A DNA stretch of 29,439 nucleotides from an uncultured Erythrobacter sp. (GCA_913061345.1 CAJXTZ010000025.1:1-29439); one strand, 5' to 3'. Counted from the stretch's first letter, positions 1 to 8,593 are shown. Translations and numbers: made by a program. Notes: a model not told the origin generated them from the letters alone.

Positions 1-1766
1 GCCAACGCCCTCGGGTCTTCGTCGAACGCGATTACGCCTCCGAACTCTTCGCCCGTCCAGGCAAGGATCTGGTCGAGGCGCGTGTCTTCGGCGCGCCCTG
101 AGCGCAGTGTCGGATAGGTGACAAACAGAATGCCTTCGGACAGCGTTACGGGTCGCCCAAGCTTCCAGCGCGAGAGGGGCTGGATATCGAGCGGCAGCCC
201 GCCAAGCGCTTCCCAGTCGCGGCGCGCATCTTCCAGCAGCGCCTCGTTCTTGGTGATCCAGATATGCCGACGTTCACCTGCGAGCCAGCGATCCATCATG
301 ACCGCCGCAATCTGCCGCCCCTTGCCCGCTCCGGTCCCATCGCCAAGGAAGAAGCCCTGTCGGTAAGAATGGCCATCTTCGGCCAGCTCAAGCATCGTCC
401 CTTCCTGACTCGGTAGAAACTGTTCGGGCAGATCGCGATCAAAGGCCTTGCAGGCGTAGATGAGCGTCTCGCACTGGGCTGCGGAGATGAGCTTATCCAC
501 TTTCCAGTTCGATGGGAGCAGCGGGCTGACCTCCGGAACAGGTGCCGCGACCGATCCCATCGCGACCGATTCCACCAGTGGAGTAGGATGCATCGGAGCA
601 TCGGCAAACGCTATGCGGCTTGGGCGATAAGGAAGGTAGATGCCTGCCTGCTCGGGCACAGGTGCAGCTTGCGCCAGTGCAACATAGCTGAGTTCGACCG
701 CATCGGTCTCGGCAACTGGTTTCGTCGCAAACGGTGCCGAAGGTCGGATCGCTATCCGATGCTCCACGGGGCTCGGCAGAGTTCGCACCGGCAGGCGATG
801 TATATCGGCCGATATTAAGGCGCGAGGCGAAAGACCCGCGAGGAGTGCATGGAGCTGGCTCAACTCGGACGTATCGCCGGTGATCGGTCGGCTTTTACCC
901 GCCGGAACCTTATCGAACACGACCAGGCGAACGGCAATCCCTGTCCCTGTCCGGCGAAACATCTGCTGCAGGCGAACATCGAGGAGCAGCGATGCTTCGT
1001 CCTGTTCCTTGGCGAAGGTGGAGGCGTCGAAGCCTTCAGGCATAATGGCGACGATCCTCGCCCGATTAGCAGCGGCCCGGATCGCACCGCGTAGGTGACG
1101 CATAGCGGTCTCACCGTCCTTGCCGCGTTCCAGGCTGTGAGCGAACGGCGGGTTCATCAGCACGGCAGACGGAACAGGGCCGCGAAGCAAGTCGGCGATC
1201 AGTTCCCCGTCATGCGCAGTGATGGTGGCCGTGGGGAGGACGTGGGCCAGACCGTCTCGTCTTGCCGGATCGATCTCGTTGAGGAGCAGCGAAGCGTTCT
1301 GGAGGCAACCCCAGAGAGCAAGGGCACCATTGCCTGCGGACGGTTCGAGGAGCGTGTCTTCCGCGCAGACAGCTGCGGCCTTCGCCATCAGCCAGGCCAG
1401 CATTGGCGGGGTCGAGAACTGCTGGAGCTCGACCTGTGCTTCGCTGCGAACGTGCCGTGGCGGCAAGGCTGCTTCGAGCCAGTCGAACCGCGCTTCGGCT
1501 TCGTGTACATTCGTCGCCAGATCGATCCGTGAGGACTCTCGAAGCCAGAGTAGTGCGCCGATCTCGACGGCGTTGTTGTAGTCGTCGATCGTCCAGGCAC
1601 CTCCCCAGTCCAGAACACCGGTCTCTTCGGCGAACAGCCCGGAAATGTCGGCACGGGTAAGATGACGCCCCGAGGCAAGAAGCGCGGCAATCCTGGTGCC
1701 GGTGGCATAGGCCAGGGGCTCTGACGGCAAGTGTTCGCCGGTGGGAAACAGGTCTGATTGAAACAT
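1..1766 (-). CDS. Strawberry-notch-like methylase/helicase, partial (C-terminus off the left edge)
   Basis: An uninterrupted minus-strand frame starts at ATG 1766 and runs off base 1, giving about 588 residues. A strong Shine-Dalgarno, AGGAGG, lies about 9 bases upstream of the ATG. The first half looks like an N6-adenine methylase fold: EPSAGNG near residues 141-147 as the SAM-binding loop and NPPF at 205-208 as the catalytic motif. The second half begins a superfamily 2 helicase-like domain of the strawberry-notch type, with GDGTGAGKGRQ around Lys482 as Walker A and a FDE motif close to the edge. Full proteins of this type are usually well over 1,000 residues and are carried by plasmids, integrative elements and phages, where they are thought to act in DNA processing or anti-restriction; that role is inferred. 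The Toprim gene upstream on the same strand supports a mobile-element origin. Confidence 0.88.
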   Translation of the reverse strand, partial: MFQSDLFPTGEHLPSEPLAYATGTRIAALLASGRHLTRADISGLFAEETGVLDWGGAWTIDDYNNAVEIGALLWLRESSRIDLATNVHEAEARFDWLEAALPPRHVRSEAQVELQQFSTPPMLAWLMAKAAAVCAEDTLLEPSAGNGALALWGCLQNASLLLNEIDPARRDGLAHVLPTATITAHDGELIADLLRGPVPSAVLMNPPFAHSLERGKDGETAMRHLRGAIRAAANRARIVAIMPEGFDASTFAKEQDEASLLLDVRLQQMFRRTGTGIAVRLVVFDKVPAGKSRPITGDTSELSQLHALLAGLSPRALISADIHRLPVRTLPSPVEHRIAIRPSAPFATKPVAETDAVELSYVALAQAAPVPEQAGIYLPYRPSRIAFADAPMHPTPLVESVAMGSVAAPVPEVSPLLPSNWKVDKLISAAQCETLIYACKAFDRDLPEQFLPSQEGTMLELAEDGHSYRQGFFLGDGTGAGKGRQIAAVMMDRWLAGERRHIWITKNEALLEDARRDWEALGGLPLDIQPLSRWKLGRPVTLSEGILFVTYPTLRSGRAEDTRLDQILAWTGEEFGGVIAFDEDPRAL

Positions 1767-1842
1767 GGCAATTCGTCCTCCTGATGGGGGCATCGGGACA
1801 CGCCCTCTGCCGGATCAGGAATTCGAGAAGCCCTCTCTCCTC

Positions 1843-2754
1843 TTACTGTGCCGCTTTGCGGCGCAGCCATGCTGTAAGTTCGTCGTTCCAGTCTGTCTCG
1901 CTTGAGGATGGCTTGCGAACGTGGATCGTCCGCCCATCGCGGGCATAAGCTGCCATGCCACGCGAGGCGGCCAGCTCGCCGCCAGCATCGTGATCGACGA
2001 AGAGATGGAGTTCAGTCACGCTCTCTGGCACGCTGACGAGGCCGAAGCGCTCATTGCCCAGAGTCGCCCAGACGGGAATGCCGGTGAGAGCATAGGCCGA
2101 CATCGCGCTCTCGATGCCCTCGGCGAGGCCGAGCTTGCCGGAGGCCGGAGCGAAGAGGCGGACAGCAGCTTCACCGAGCGCGCCAAGCGCGCGTTTCGGC
2201 TTTTCGAAAGCGGCCTTACCTGAAGCTTCGGTAGACAGGAACGTGCGGTGGATGGCGATGGGGCCCTCGTCGAGGCTGACCGCCGCGATCATGGCGGGCA
2301 GAAAGCGGGTCCGTCCTTTCGGGCCAAGCGGCGTTCGCGGATGAAAGCGGAGGGCCGGAGATGCGGCGAGGATGCCGCGGCTCTCAAGATATGCCTTTGC
2401 CGGACTGGCACGCAGTGGCTGTGCGTCGCGCCAGATCCTCAGCGCTGCCGCCGAGGGTTTGCTCGTTATGGTCGGCTCGGGACCGTTGATAGTCGCAGAA
2501 CCTGAAAAGAGCGAGGTTGCGTCGACACCTTCACTCGCCAGAGCAGCCAGCACGCTCTGCTGATCACATCCCGCAAAACAATGGAAAAGGATCGCTTTTT
2601 GGCCGAGCGACACACCGAGTGACGGCGTACGGTCGTCATGTGCAGGGCAGCAGGCCATGCCCTTTGTGCCGGACCATTTGCCGCCCCGGTTTTCACAGAT
2701 GCGGCGGGCGGCTTCTTCCAAAGAGCTTATCTTGGTGGAATATCGGTGGGACAT
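1843..2754 (-). CDS. CHC2 zinc-finger/Toprim domain protein (primase-like)
   Basis: Encodes 303 residues. The N-terminus carries a DnaG-like zinc finger with Cys36, His39, Cys59 and Cys63 (CPAH, then FHCFAGC). A Toprim domain follows in the C-terminal half, with the conserved Glu212 in AEGIES and the DxD pair Asp254/Asp256 in LFVDHDAGG. These are the metal-binding residues of primases and topoisomerases, so it probably makes primers or handles DNA during replication or transfer of a mobile element (inference). The frame is open to 2895, but ATG 2754 is preferred because the domain match starts at once and AAAGGA lies about 14 bases upstream. It is 76 bases upstream of the methylase/helicase gene and probably shares its transcript. 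No catalytic helicase domain is attached, unlike phage T7 gp4. Confidence 0.85.
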   Translation of the reverse strand: MSHRYSTKISSLEEAARRICENRGGKWSGTKGMACCPAHDDRTPSLGVSLGQKAILFHCFAGCDQQSVLAALASEGVDATSLFSGSATINGPEPTITSKPSAAALRIWRDAQPLRASPAKAYLESRGILAASPALRFHPRTPLGPKGRTRFLPAMIAAVSLDEGPIAIHRTFLSTEASGKAAFEKPKRALGALGEAAVRLFAPASGKLGLAEGIESAMSAYALTGIPVWATLGNERFGLVSVPESVTELHLFVDHDAGGELAASRGMAAYARDGRTIHVRKPSSSETDWNDELTAWLRRKAAQ

Positions 2755-2969
2755 GGCACATCGCGATCCTTTCGGCTCGCTCACAAAGGCCCTCCTCCCC
2801 TCCAGCCCTTCTGTGTTGTAAGAACAGGTCGGAGGGGATTCACGTCTGCACTGCGAGCCCGTCGATTTGAGCGTCACATGGACATCGCCGCTCACCCGCG
2901 AGGTCTACCGATTATTCGTAGTGACTTCTCACTAGCGCCATTGATCCTTATCGCTGCCCCACGACCTGG

Positions 2970-3224
2970 TCAGTTTAGATCATGCGACACGTTACCTAAT
3001 CGAAAATTCCGGTCCGATCTTTCCTTTTGCAAATCGCGTCGTGCCTTCGGAAGGTAGTCCCGCCAAGTCCGTCGATGAGTGATATGGCTGATTTTGCCGG
3101 GCTTGCTCATTCCCGCCATCGCGGCAACCGCCATTCTGCCATGGCCGGGTTGATCATTTTCACGAGCGAATAATGTCTTCGCGCGTTCGATTTCCTCGTC
3201 TGAATAATGCATTCGATGCTCCAT
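2970..3224 (-). CDS. Hypothetical protein, doubtful
   Basis: A possible 84-residue basic, hydrophilic protein beginning MEHRMHYSDEEIERAK. The frame is open further upstream to 3395, but the part beyond residue 1 here is arginine-rich and looks like chance coding. The ribosome-binding site before ATG 3224 is weak; ATG 3212 is an alternative. I do not recognise a family. The predicted acidic helix near the start (DEEIERAKTLFARE) is the only protein-like feature. It lies between the Toprim gene and the hipBA operon, where short accessory genes are common. It may be a genuine island gene, a decayed remnant or an artefact. Confidence 0.3.
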   Translation of the reverse strand: MEHRMHYSDEEIERAKTLFARENDQPGHGRMAVAAMAGMSKPGKISHITHRRTWRDYLPKARRDLQKERSDRNFRLGNVSHDLN

Positions 3225-3545
3225 CGGGTTGGACCTGCGAGAGCGTTCGAACAAAATTCGGCGAACCCTCTGCAGGGTCCGCCGGTTAACCTCCAACTGG
3301 AGGACGGGACCTCGGAATTCTTCCGAAGCTGTCGGCTTGTGCCGACATGCGTGACGTTTGCGATATAGTCGCTGAGACAATTCGCGCAACTGCACAGCGA
3401 CTTTTGAAGTACGATGGTCAAGCCGCGGCCTAGCGACCGCTCACCAGCGCCTCTCCACTCAGTCATGGTCATTGTAAGCCTCGTGCAGGAGGCGGTGAAG
3501 CATCTTCCTTCGGTAAATCTGCTTCAAGCGAAAGAGCACAAAAAC
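3225..3545. other. Gene-poor stretch upstream of the hipBA operator
   Basis: No convincing gene is visible on either strand. The short open frames here are arginine- and serine-rich and mutually overlapping, as expected by chance. The stretch becomes AT-rich towards its right end, where the hipBA control region begins. Confidence 0.45.
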
Positions 3546-3589
3546 ATGACATATCATTTCTATTTGCGGAATTTCGCATGATATGTCAT
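3546..3589 (+). promoter_or_regulatory. hipBA operator: perfect 12-bp inverted repeat
   Basis: ATGACATATCAT at 3546-3557 and ATGATATGTCAT at 3578-3589 are exact reverse complements separated by 20 bases. HipB-type antitoxins repress their own operons by binding paired inverted sites, and this is the only such repeat upstream of hipB. Each arm is itself near-palindromic. The right arm touches the likely -10 element, so binding there would block RNA polymerase (inference). Confidence 0.75.
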
Positions 3590-3594
3590 ATATC
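3589..3594 (+). promoter_or_regulatory. Possible hipB -10 element
   Basis: TATATC ends 6 bases before the A of the hipB start codon at 3600. That spacing would put transcription start at or next to the ATG, consistent with the lack of any Shine-Dalgarno and with a leaderless message. No good -35 hexamer is visible at 16-18 bases, so the call is tentative. Confidence 0.4.
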
Positions 3595-3599
3595 GGGTC

Positions 3600-3941
3600 A
3601 TGCCCCGTTCGTCTCGAGCTGCTAGCGGACTACCGCCCCAGAGCCAACGTGCGATTACACGGCTAGGCAAGGATATCGCCCTTGCTCGCCGCCGGAGAAA
3701 ACTCCCTCAGCGTTTGATGGCCGAGCGGATGATCGTCTCGGTTCAAACGCTGCAACGTCTCGAAGCGGGGGATCCTACCGTGGGCCTCGCGGTTCTGGCG
3801 AGCGCCCTGCATGTCCTTGGGATGACACAGCGCCTTGCCGAGCTGGTAACCCCAGACAGTGACCGGGCTGGCATCAGCGAGGATTTGTCCCGCCTGCCCC
3901 AAAAGACCCACGCTGTCAGCGACGATGATCTGGATTTCTAG
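3600..3941 (+). CDS. hipB: HipB-like antitoxin, Xre-family helix-turn-helix
   Basis: Encodes 113 residues. A helix-turn-helix of the Cro/Xre type spans roughly residues 20-80: RLGKDIALARRRRKLPQ, then RMIVSVQTLQRLEAGDPTVG, with the recognition helix around SVQTLQRLEAG. The acidic tail (SDDDLDF) is typical of antitoxins that contact the kinase partner. It should neutralise the HipA kinase encoded 6 bases downstream and repress the operon through the inverted repeat at 3546-3589. No ribosome-binding site precedes the ATG, so translation may be leaderless. Homology to HipB is by domain and gene context; sequence identity to the E. coli protein is low. Confidence 0.85.
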   Translation: MPRSSRAASGLPPQSQRAITRLGKDIALARRRRKLPQRLMAERMIVSVQTLQRLEAGDPTVGLAVLASALHVLGMTQRLAELVTPDSDRAGISEDLSRLPQKTHAVSDDDLDF

Positions 3942-3947
3942 CAAGCC

Positions 3948-5198
3948 GTGACGACCATCCGCACCTATGTTTTCGTGCATCTTGAGGAAGGACCTGTTCC
4001 GGCAGGCCTTCTCACGATGACCGACGAACCGCGCAACCAGTTTGCTACCTTCGCCTACGGGCGGCGTTATCTTGAACGCGCTGACCGTATTCCGGTCGAT
4101 CCTGTAGCTCTACCGTTGCACGAAGCTGGAACTTCTCGAACGTTCAGGACGGAAGAAGGCTTTGCCGTGTTCGGTGGCATTCGAGATGCTGCTCCTGACG
4201 GCTGGGGCCAATACCTGATGTACAAGGCGATGGGCGATCGGTTGCCGAGCGAAATCGATCTCATTTTGGCCTCGGGCGAACATCGTGTAGGCGCGCTCGC
4301 CTTCGGGCCAACACCCGCCCGGCCGGAGAGAATTACGCCATGGGGGGGTGGCCCTGCTCCGGGCGAAGAGTTCACGCTCGCAGAGCTAGCGGAAGCCGCC
4401 GAACGCGCGCAGCATGTCGACGAACTCGACGAGAACTTAAGAGCCTTGCTGGCAGCCGGATCATCTCTGGGCGGTGCCCGACCGAAGGCAGCTACAAAGA
4501 TCGGCGAGCAACCCTGGATCGCGAAATTCCAGAAGCGCGGGGACAGCTTTCCCGAATGCAGAGTTGAACTGGCGACGATGCGGCTTGCCAGCGAATGTGG
4601 TCTCGATGTGCCGCCACTCGACTTCCGCTGTGTCCTTGATCGCGACATCTATCTGATCGAGCGGTTCGATCGGATTCCTCACGGCAACTGGCTGGAACGT
4701 AGGCCCTTTGCATCGGGGCTCACAATGCTCGGGGCGCATGAGAGCGAGGTCAGCAGCTTCAGCTATGCGGATCTCGCAGGAGCGATCCGGCAATTCGGAA
4801 CCGAAGTACGCCAGGATCTACACGAGCTATTTCGTCGTATGCTGCTCAATATCCTCGTCACGAATGATGATGATCACCTACGTAACCATGGCTTCCTGTT
4901 CGATGGTGAGGGTTGGCGGCTATCTCCGCTTTACGATGTAGTGCCGAAACCGCAGCTGGGGCTGGAGCGACGGCTCGTCCTCGGTGTGGGGCCGGAAGGC
5001 CGCAATGCAACGATCGAGAATGCTCTCGCTGGTGCCGCAGTCTTCGACCTCGGCCCTGATGACGCGAAAGCAATCGCCGAAGACATGAGCAGAATCGTAG
5101 CGACACGGTGGGAACACCTATTCACAGAAGCAGGGATAAGCGCGGCTGATCGCAAGCGTTTCGCCACCTGCTTCCGGTTGGCAGCGCCTGCATTATGA
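3948..5198 (+). CDS. hipA: HipA-type serine/threonine kinase toxin
   Basis: Encodes 416 residues from a GTG start 6 bases after the hipB stop, so the two are probably translationally coupled. HipA toxins phosphorylate translation targets such as glutamyl-tRNA synthetase and cause growth arrest; the substrate here is unknown. Visible kinase motifs are the glycine-rich loop SSLGGARPKA (172-181), the ATP-binding lysine in WIAKFQ (Lys193), the catalytic DDHLRN motif (Asp308, His310, Asn313) and the metal-binding Asp330 in LSPLYDV. Spacing matches the E. coli set Asp309/Asn314/Asp332. The N-terminal domain (about 1-115) matches the usual HipA N-terminal subdomain. All catalytic residues are present, so the toxin looks active. 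Length is normal for the family. Confidence 0.92.
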   Translation: MTTIRTYVFVHLEEGPVPAGLLTMTDEPRNQFATFAYGRRYLERADRIPVDPVALPLHEAGTSRTFRTEEGFAVFGGIRDAAPDGWGQYLMYKAMGDRLPSEIDLILASGEHRVGALAFGPTPARPERITPWGGGPAPGEEFTLAELAEAAERAQHVDELDENLRALLAAGSSLGGARPKAATKIGEQPWIAKFQKRGDSFPECRVELATMRLASECGLDVPPLDFRCVLDRDIYLIERFDRIPHGNWLERRPFASGLTMLGAHESEVSSFSYADLAGAIRQFGTEVRQDLHELFRRMLLNILVTNDDDHLRNHGFLFDGEGWRLSPLYDVVPKPQLGLERRLVLGVGPEGRNATIENALAGAAVFDLGPDDAKAIAEDMSRIVATRWEHLFTEAGISAADRKRFATCFRLAAPAL

Positions 5199-5423
5199 TC
5201 GCAATCGCAGAAATCCGTTCATGGGGGCGCGTGCTTGCCAAATTTGACATGGTGATTACCCGGTGATTGCTAGCCGAGAAAATAGGCATCAAAAAATGCC
5301 ACTTAATTATTATATATCAATGTATTATGATAGTATGACCACTAAGGTCTGGTACTTTCGCTATCGGCGCAAGTGACAGGGGCCGCCCTCGCGAAACGGC
5401 CCCCCAAAAAATCGAATTACAGT
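5199..5423. other. AT-rich gap between accessory block and chromosomal genes
   Basis: No gene is seen. The segment 5280-5340 is sharply AT-rich against a GC-rich background and contains a small hairpin, GGCAT with ATGCC around a six-base loop, at 5285-5300. A second stem, GGGGCCG with CGGCCCC around 11 bases (5380-5404), lies just past the stop of the porin-like gene; its T-run is on the wrong side for a textbook terminator in that direction. The place is a candidate island boundary, though no repeat or tRNA was found to prove it. Confidence 0.4.
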
Positions 5424-6032
5424 CTAGAAGCGGATACCCAGACCGGCCACGACCTGGTCAGTGGTGGCATCGCCGAAGTCGGTATCGGCCACGTTGCTGT
5501 ACCTCGAACGACGATATTCCAGCCGCGCTTCCAGTGGTCCCGGGAGTTGGACCTGAAGGCCGCCGCCAAAGCGCAGTCCATCGGCATTCTCGTCCAGTTC
5601 CGAGAGCGATCCTGCAGTCGTGAAGGCGCGTGTATCGAGCGAGGTGTACCCCACCTTGCCGTAGGCGGCGATGCCCGGCGTCAGCGCTACCCCGGCGCGC
5701 GCGCCGACGTAATACTGCCCATCGGCATCAAGACCGTCACGAGCGCCTGCGAAGCTGCCGGGAAACTCGGCCGAGCTGTCGCTGGTCGAAATCTCTCCTT
5801 CCACGCCGACAAAAGCATTGCCGAGCGCAAGATCGTAGCCCGCCGTGATACCGTAAACGGCCGAATCAGCGTCGGCCTGCACCGAACCGTCATCCGAGTC
5901 TACATTGAGGCCCTCGTAACCGCCCAGCGCACCGACATACAAGCCGCCGGATGCGGCGTTGCGATCCTGTGCGAGGGCAGGAGTTGCCGCCATTCCGGCG
6001 ACGATTGCGACCACTGCGATTGTCTTTTTCAT
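5424..6032 (-). CDS. Outer-membrane beta-barrel protein (Omp25/OmpA-like)
   Basis: Encodes 202 residues with a clean Sec signal peptide, MKKTIAVVAIVAGMAATPALAQ, cleaved after ALA. The mature part alternates short hydrophobic and polar strands, such as GLYVGALGGYEGLNV, AVYGITAGYDLALG, QYYVGARAGVALTP and ARLEYRRSRY. It ends in a phenylalanine after GLGIRF, the usual outer-membrane assembly signal. This is the small eight-stranded barrel family seen in alphaproteobacteria as Omp25, Omp31 or porin-family protein. The frame is open to 6122, but ATG 6032 is chosen because the signal peptide starts there and GAAAGGATACGAA provides a ribosome-binding site. The specific role, structural or transport, cannot be told from sequence. 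Confidence 0.88.
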   Translation of the reverse strand: MKKTIAVVAIVAGMAATPALAQDRNAASGGLYVGALGGYEGLNVDSDDGSVQADADSAVYGITAGYDLALGNAFVGVEGEISTSDSSAEFPGSFAGARDGLDADGQYYVGARAGVALTPGIAAYGKVGYTSLDTRAFTTAGSLSELDENADGLRFGGGLQVQLPGPLEARLEYRRSRYSNVADTDFGDATTDQVVAGLGIRF

Positions 6033-6213
6033 TTCGTATCCTTTCGCGTGCGAATTCGTGCACGTGCCCACCAATCCGGCAATTTCGGTTGCCCAGAAAT
6101 GAACCGTAGGCAGGCTGGCCACGAGGGCGCGACAAACCGCTCCGCGCGTTCCACGGAACGAGGGCGGACTTATGGCTTAGACAGCAATTGCGCAGGACTT
6201 TCTCAGGCGGTGA

Positions 6214-8478
6214 TCATCCCACCACCCCGGCGCTTGCGAGCACCGCCAACGTAAGCACGTCCGGCGCGATAGAGGTCATCGGGGCGATCTGCACCGGCTT
6301 TTCCGAACCGATCAGCATCGGACCGATCACCGCATCGCCGGATAGTTCGCGCAGCAGCTTTGCGGAAAGGTTGGCGCTTTGCAGGCCAGGCAGGATCAGC
6401 ACGTTGGCAGGGCCGGACAGGCGGCTGAAGGGATACAGTGCCATCACTTTGGGATTGAGCGCGGCGTCAGGAGCCATCTCGCCTTCATATTCGAAGTTCA
6501 CGCTCTCGTCCGCGTCGAGAATTGCCACCGCTTCGCGAATATTGCCCAGCCACTGGCCCGACGGATTGCCGAAGGTGGAATAGGAAAGGAACGCGACGCG
6601 CGGTTCGTGCCCCATCCGGGTGGCAACGGCAGCCGTTTCCTTCGCAATATGTGCGAGCTGTTCCGAACTTGGTCGTTCGTTGATAGTGGTGTCGGCAAGG
6701 AAAGTGGTGTGGTTCTTGCCCAGCACCATGTGGATGCCGAAAGGCGTTGCGCCCTCTTTTGAATCGAGCACCCTGGATACGTCGCGTGATGACTGGCTGA
6801 ATGGGCGGGTCAGACCAGTGATCATCGCATCGCCCTCGTCCAGTGCCACCAGCAGGGCTGCGAAGACGTTGCGCTCCTGGTTCACCATGCGGCGCACGTC
6901 CCGTTCGGTATAGCCGCGCCGCTGAAGCCGCTTGTAGAGATATTCCACCATCGGTTCGATATGTTCGTAATTGGCCGAATTTGCGATCTCGTAGCTTTCC
7001 GGATCGTCGACCTTGAGTTCCTTCAGCTTCTCCAGCACCCGCTCGGTACGGCCTACAAGAATAGGCGTGCCATAGCCAAAATCGCGGAACTGAATGGCCG
7101 CGCGCAGGGCCACTTCCTCTTCCGCCTCGGCAAAAACCATCCGCTTGGGATTGGCCTTGGCGTCCTCGTAAACGCGGGTCAACGCGGCGGTGGTAGGGTT
7201 GAGGCGGCTGCGCAACTGGAGCGTATATTCGTCGAAATCCTCGATAGGAGCCTGCGCGACGCCCGAATCCATCGCCGCCCTGGCAACAGCGCAGGATACC
7301 CGCTCCATAAGCCGCGGATCGAACGGTGCCGGGATAATGTATTCGCGGCCGAACTGCTGGTTCATGCCATAGGCAGCCGCCACTTCTTCGGGCACGCGTT
7401 CGCGGGCGAGTTCGGCAATGGCGTGTGCGGCAGCTACCTTCATTTCCTCGTTGATCGCGGTTGCGCGCACGTCCAGCGCGCCGCGGAAGATAAAGGGGAA
7501 ACCCAACACGTTATTTACCTGGTTGGGGAAATCACTGCGCCCGGTGGCGATGATCGCGTCAGGGCGCACGGCCTTGGCATCGTCCGGCATGATCTCGGGC
7601 ACGGGGTTGGCCATGGCGAAGATGATCGGACTGTCGGCCATCTTCTTCACCCACTCGGGCTTCAACGCGCCTGCTGCCGAAAGGCCGAGGAATATATCCG
7701 CGCCATCCAACGCTTCTTCCAGGCTGCGCGCTTTAGTGGGCACGGCATGGGCACTCTTCCACTGGTCCACGTCCTCGCGGCCGGGATAGATCGGTCCCTT
7801 GCGGTCGCACACAATCACGTTTTCATGCGGAACGCCGACGGACTTGATGAGCGCGGTGCAGGCGAGTGCGGAGGCTCCCGCCCCGTTCACCACCATCTTC
7901 ACATCCTTCAGGTCCCGGCCCGTAAGATAGGCGGCGTTGATCAGGCCGGCGGCGGCGATGATCGCGGTGCCGTGCTGGTCGTCATGCATGATCGGGATAT
8001 TCATCCGGTCGCGCAGTGCCTGCTCAATGATAAAGCATTCGGGCGCCTTGATGTCTTCCAGATTGATACCACCGAAGCTGGGCTCCATCAGCGCAACCGC
8101 TTCGATGAACTTTTCCGGATCTTCGGTATCCAGTTCGATATCGATGGAATCGACATCGGCAAACCGTTTGAACAGTACCGCCTTGCCTTCCATCACGGGC
8201 TTGGAAGCCAGCGCACCCAGGTTGCCGAGACCAAGGATTGCCGTACCGTTGGAAATGACGGCCACAAGATTGGCCCTGGCGGTATATTTCGCAGCCAGCG
8301 AAGGATCGCGCGCAATCTCTTCCACCGGAACCGCTACGCCGGGCGAATAGGCGAGGCTGAGATCGCGCTGCGTCGTCATCGGCTTGGAGGCGATGATCTC
8401 TATCTTACCCGGACGGATAGTTTCGTGGTAAAACAGTGCCTCGCGCGCGGTAAAGCTGTTGTTGTGGTCGTCGGCCAA
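6214..8478 (-). CDS. maeB: NADP-dependent malic enzyme fused to a phosphotransacetylase-like domain
   Basis: Encodes 754 residues. Residues about 1-420 are the malic enzyme, which decarboxylates malate to pyruvate with reduction of NADP: KIEIIASKPMTTQRDLSLAY near the N-terminus, the metal-binding stretch GGINLEDIKAPECFIIE, and the dinucleotide fold VVNGAGASALACTAL. Residues about 430-754 resemble phosphate acetyltransferase (RMVFAEAEEEVALRAA, then GPANVLILPGLQSANL), usually a regulatory domain in MaeB-type enzymes. The longest frame begins at 8640, inside mutS on the other strand. I choose TTG 8478 because AGGAGACTTAGC sits just before it and the protein then begins ADDHNNSFTAREALFYHE, like other family members. 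That leaves a 115-base divergent control region to mutS. Confidence 0.95.
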   Translation of the reverse strand: MADDHNNSFTAREALFYHETIRPGKIEIIASKPMTTQRDLSLAYSPGVAVPVEEIARDPSLAAKYTARANLVAVISNGTAILGLGNLGALASKPVMEGKAVLFKRFADVDSIDIELDTEDPEKFIEAVALMEPSFGGINLEDIKAPECFIIEQALRDRMNIPIMHDDQHGTAIIAAAGLINAAYLTGRDLKDVKMVVNGAGASALACTALIKSVGVPHENVIVCDRKGPIYPGREDVDQWKSAHAVPTKARSLEEALDGADIFLGLSAAGALKPEWVKKMADSPIIFAMANPVPEIMPDDAKAVRPDAIIATGRSDFPNQVNNVLGFPFIFRGALDVRATAINEEMKVAAAHAIAELARERVPEEVAAAYGMNQQFGREYIIPAPFDPRLMERVSCAVARAAMDSGVAQAPIEDFDEYTLQLRSRLNPTTAALTRVYEDAKANPKRMVFAEAEEEVALRAAIQFRDFGYGTPILVGRTERVLEKLKELKVDDPESYEIANSANYEHIEPMVEYLYKRLQRRGYTERDVRRMVNQERNVFAALLVALDEGDAMITGLTRPFSQSSRDVSRVLDSKEGATPFGIHMVLGKNHTTFLADTTINERPSSEQLAHIAKETAAVATRMGHEPRVAFLSYSTFGNPSGQWLGNIREAVAILDADESVNFEYEGEMAPDAALNPKVMALYPFSRLSGPANVLILPGLQSANLSAKLLRELSGDAVIGPMLIGSEKPVQIAPMTSIAPDVLTLAVLASAGVVG

Positions 8479-8593
8479 GCTAAGTCTCCTGTATCGAGCC
8501 GGTCCATAGAGCCCTATTCGCCGCCGCGATAGGGGAAAGCAGGCTTGCCGCCCTTCCCGAATCGGCCCGCGGACCTGTATTCGCGCTGACGCA

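Noticed and set aside
1095..1581. Overlapping plus-strand frames opposite the methylase/helicase
   Set aside because: They are antisense to a continuous frame with clear SAM-binding and NPPF motifs.
6147..6160. Palindrome CGTTCC-AC-GGAACG upstream of the porin-like gene
   Set aside because: The two-base centre cannot form an RNA hairpin, and it is more than 110 bases from the start codon with no promoter nearby; 12 matched bases can occur by chance.
6961..8532. A long plus-strand open frame of about 520 codons opposite maeB
   Set aside because: It is the shadow of a GC-rich gene: rich in His, Arg, Gly, with no domain, and maeB on the other strand is unmistakable.
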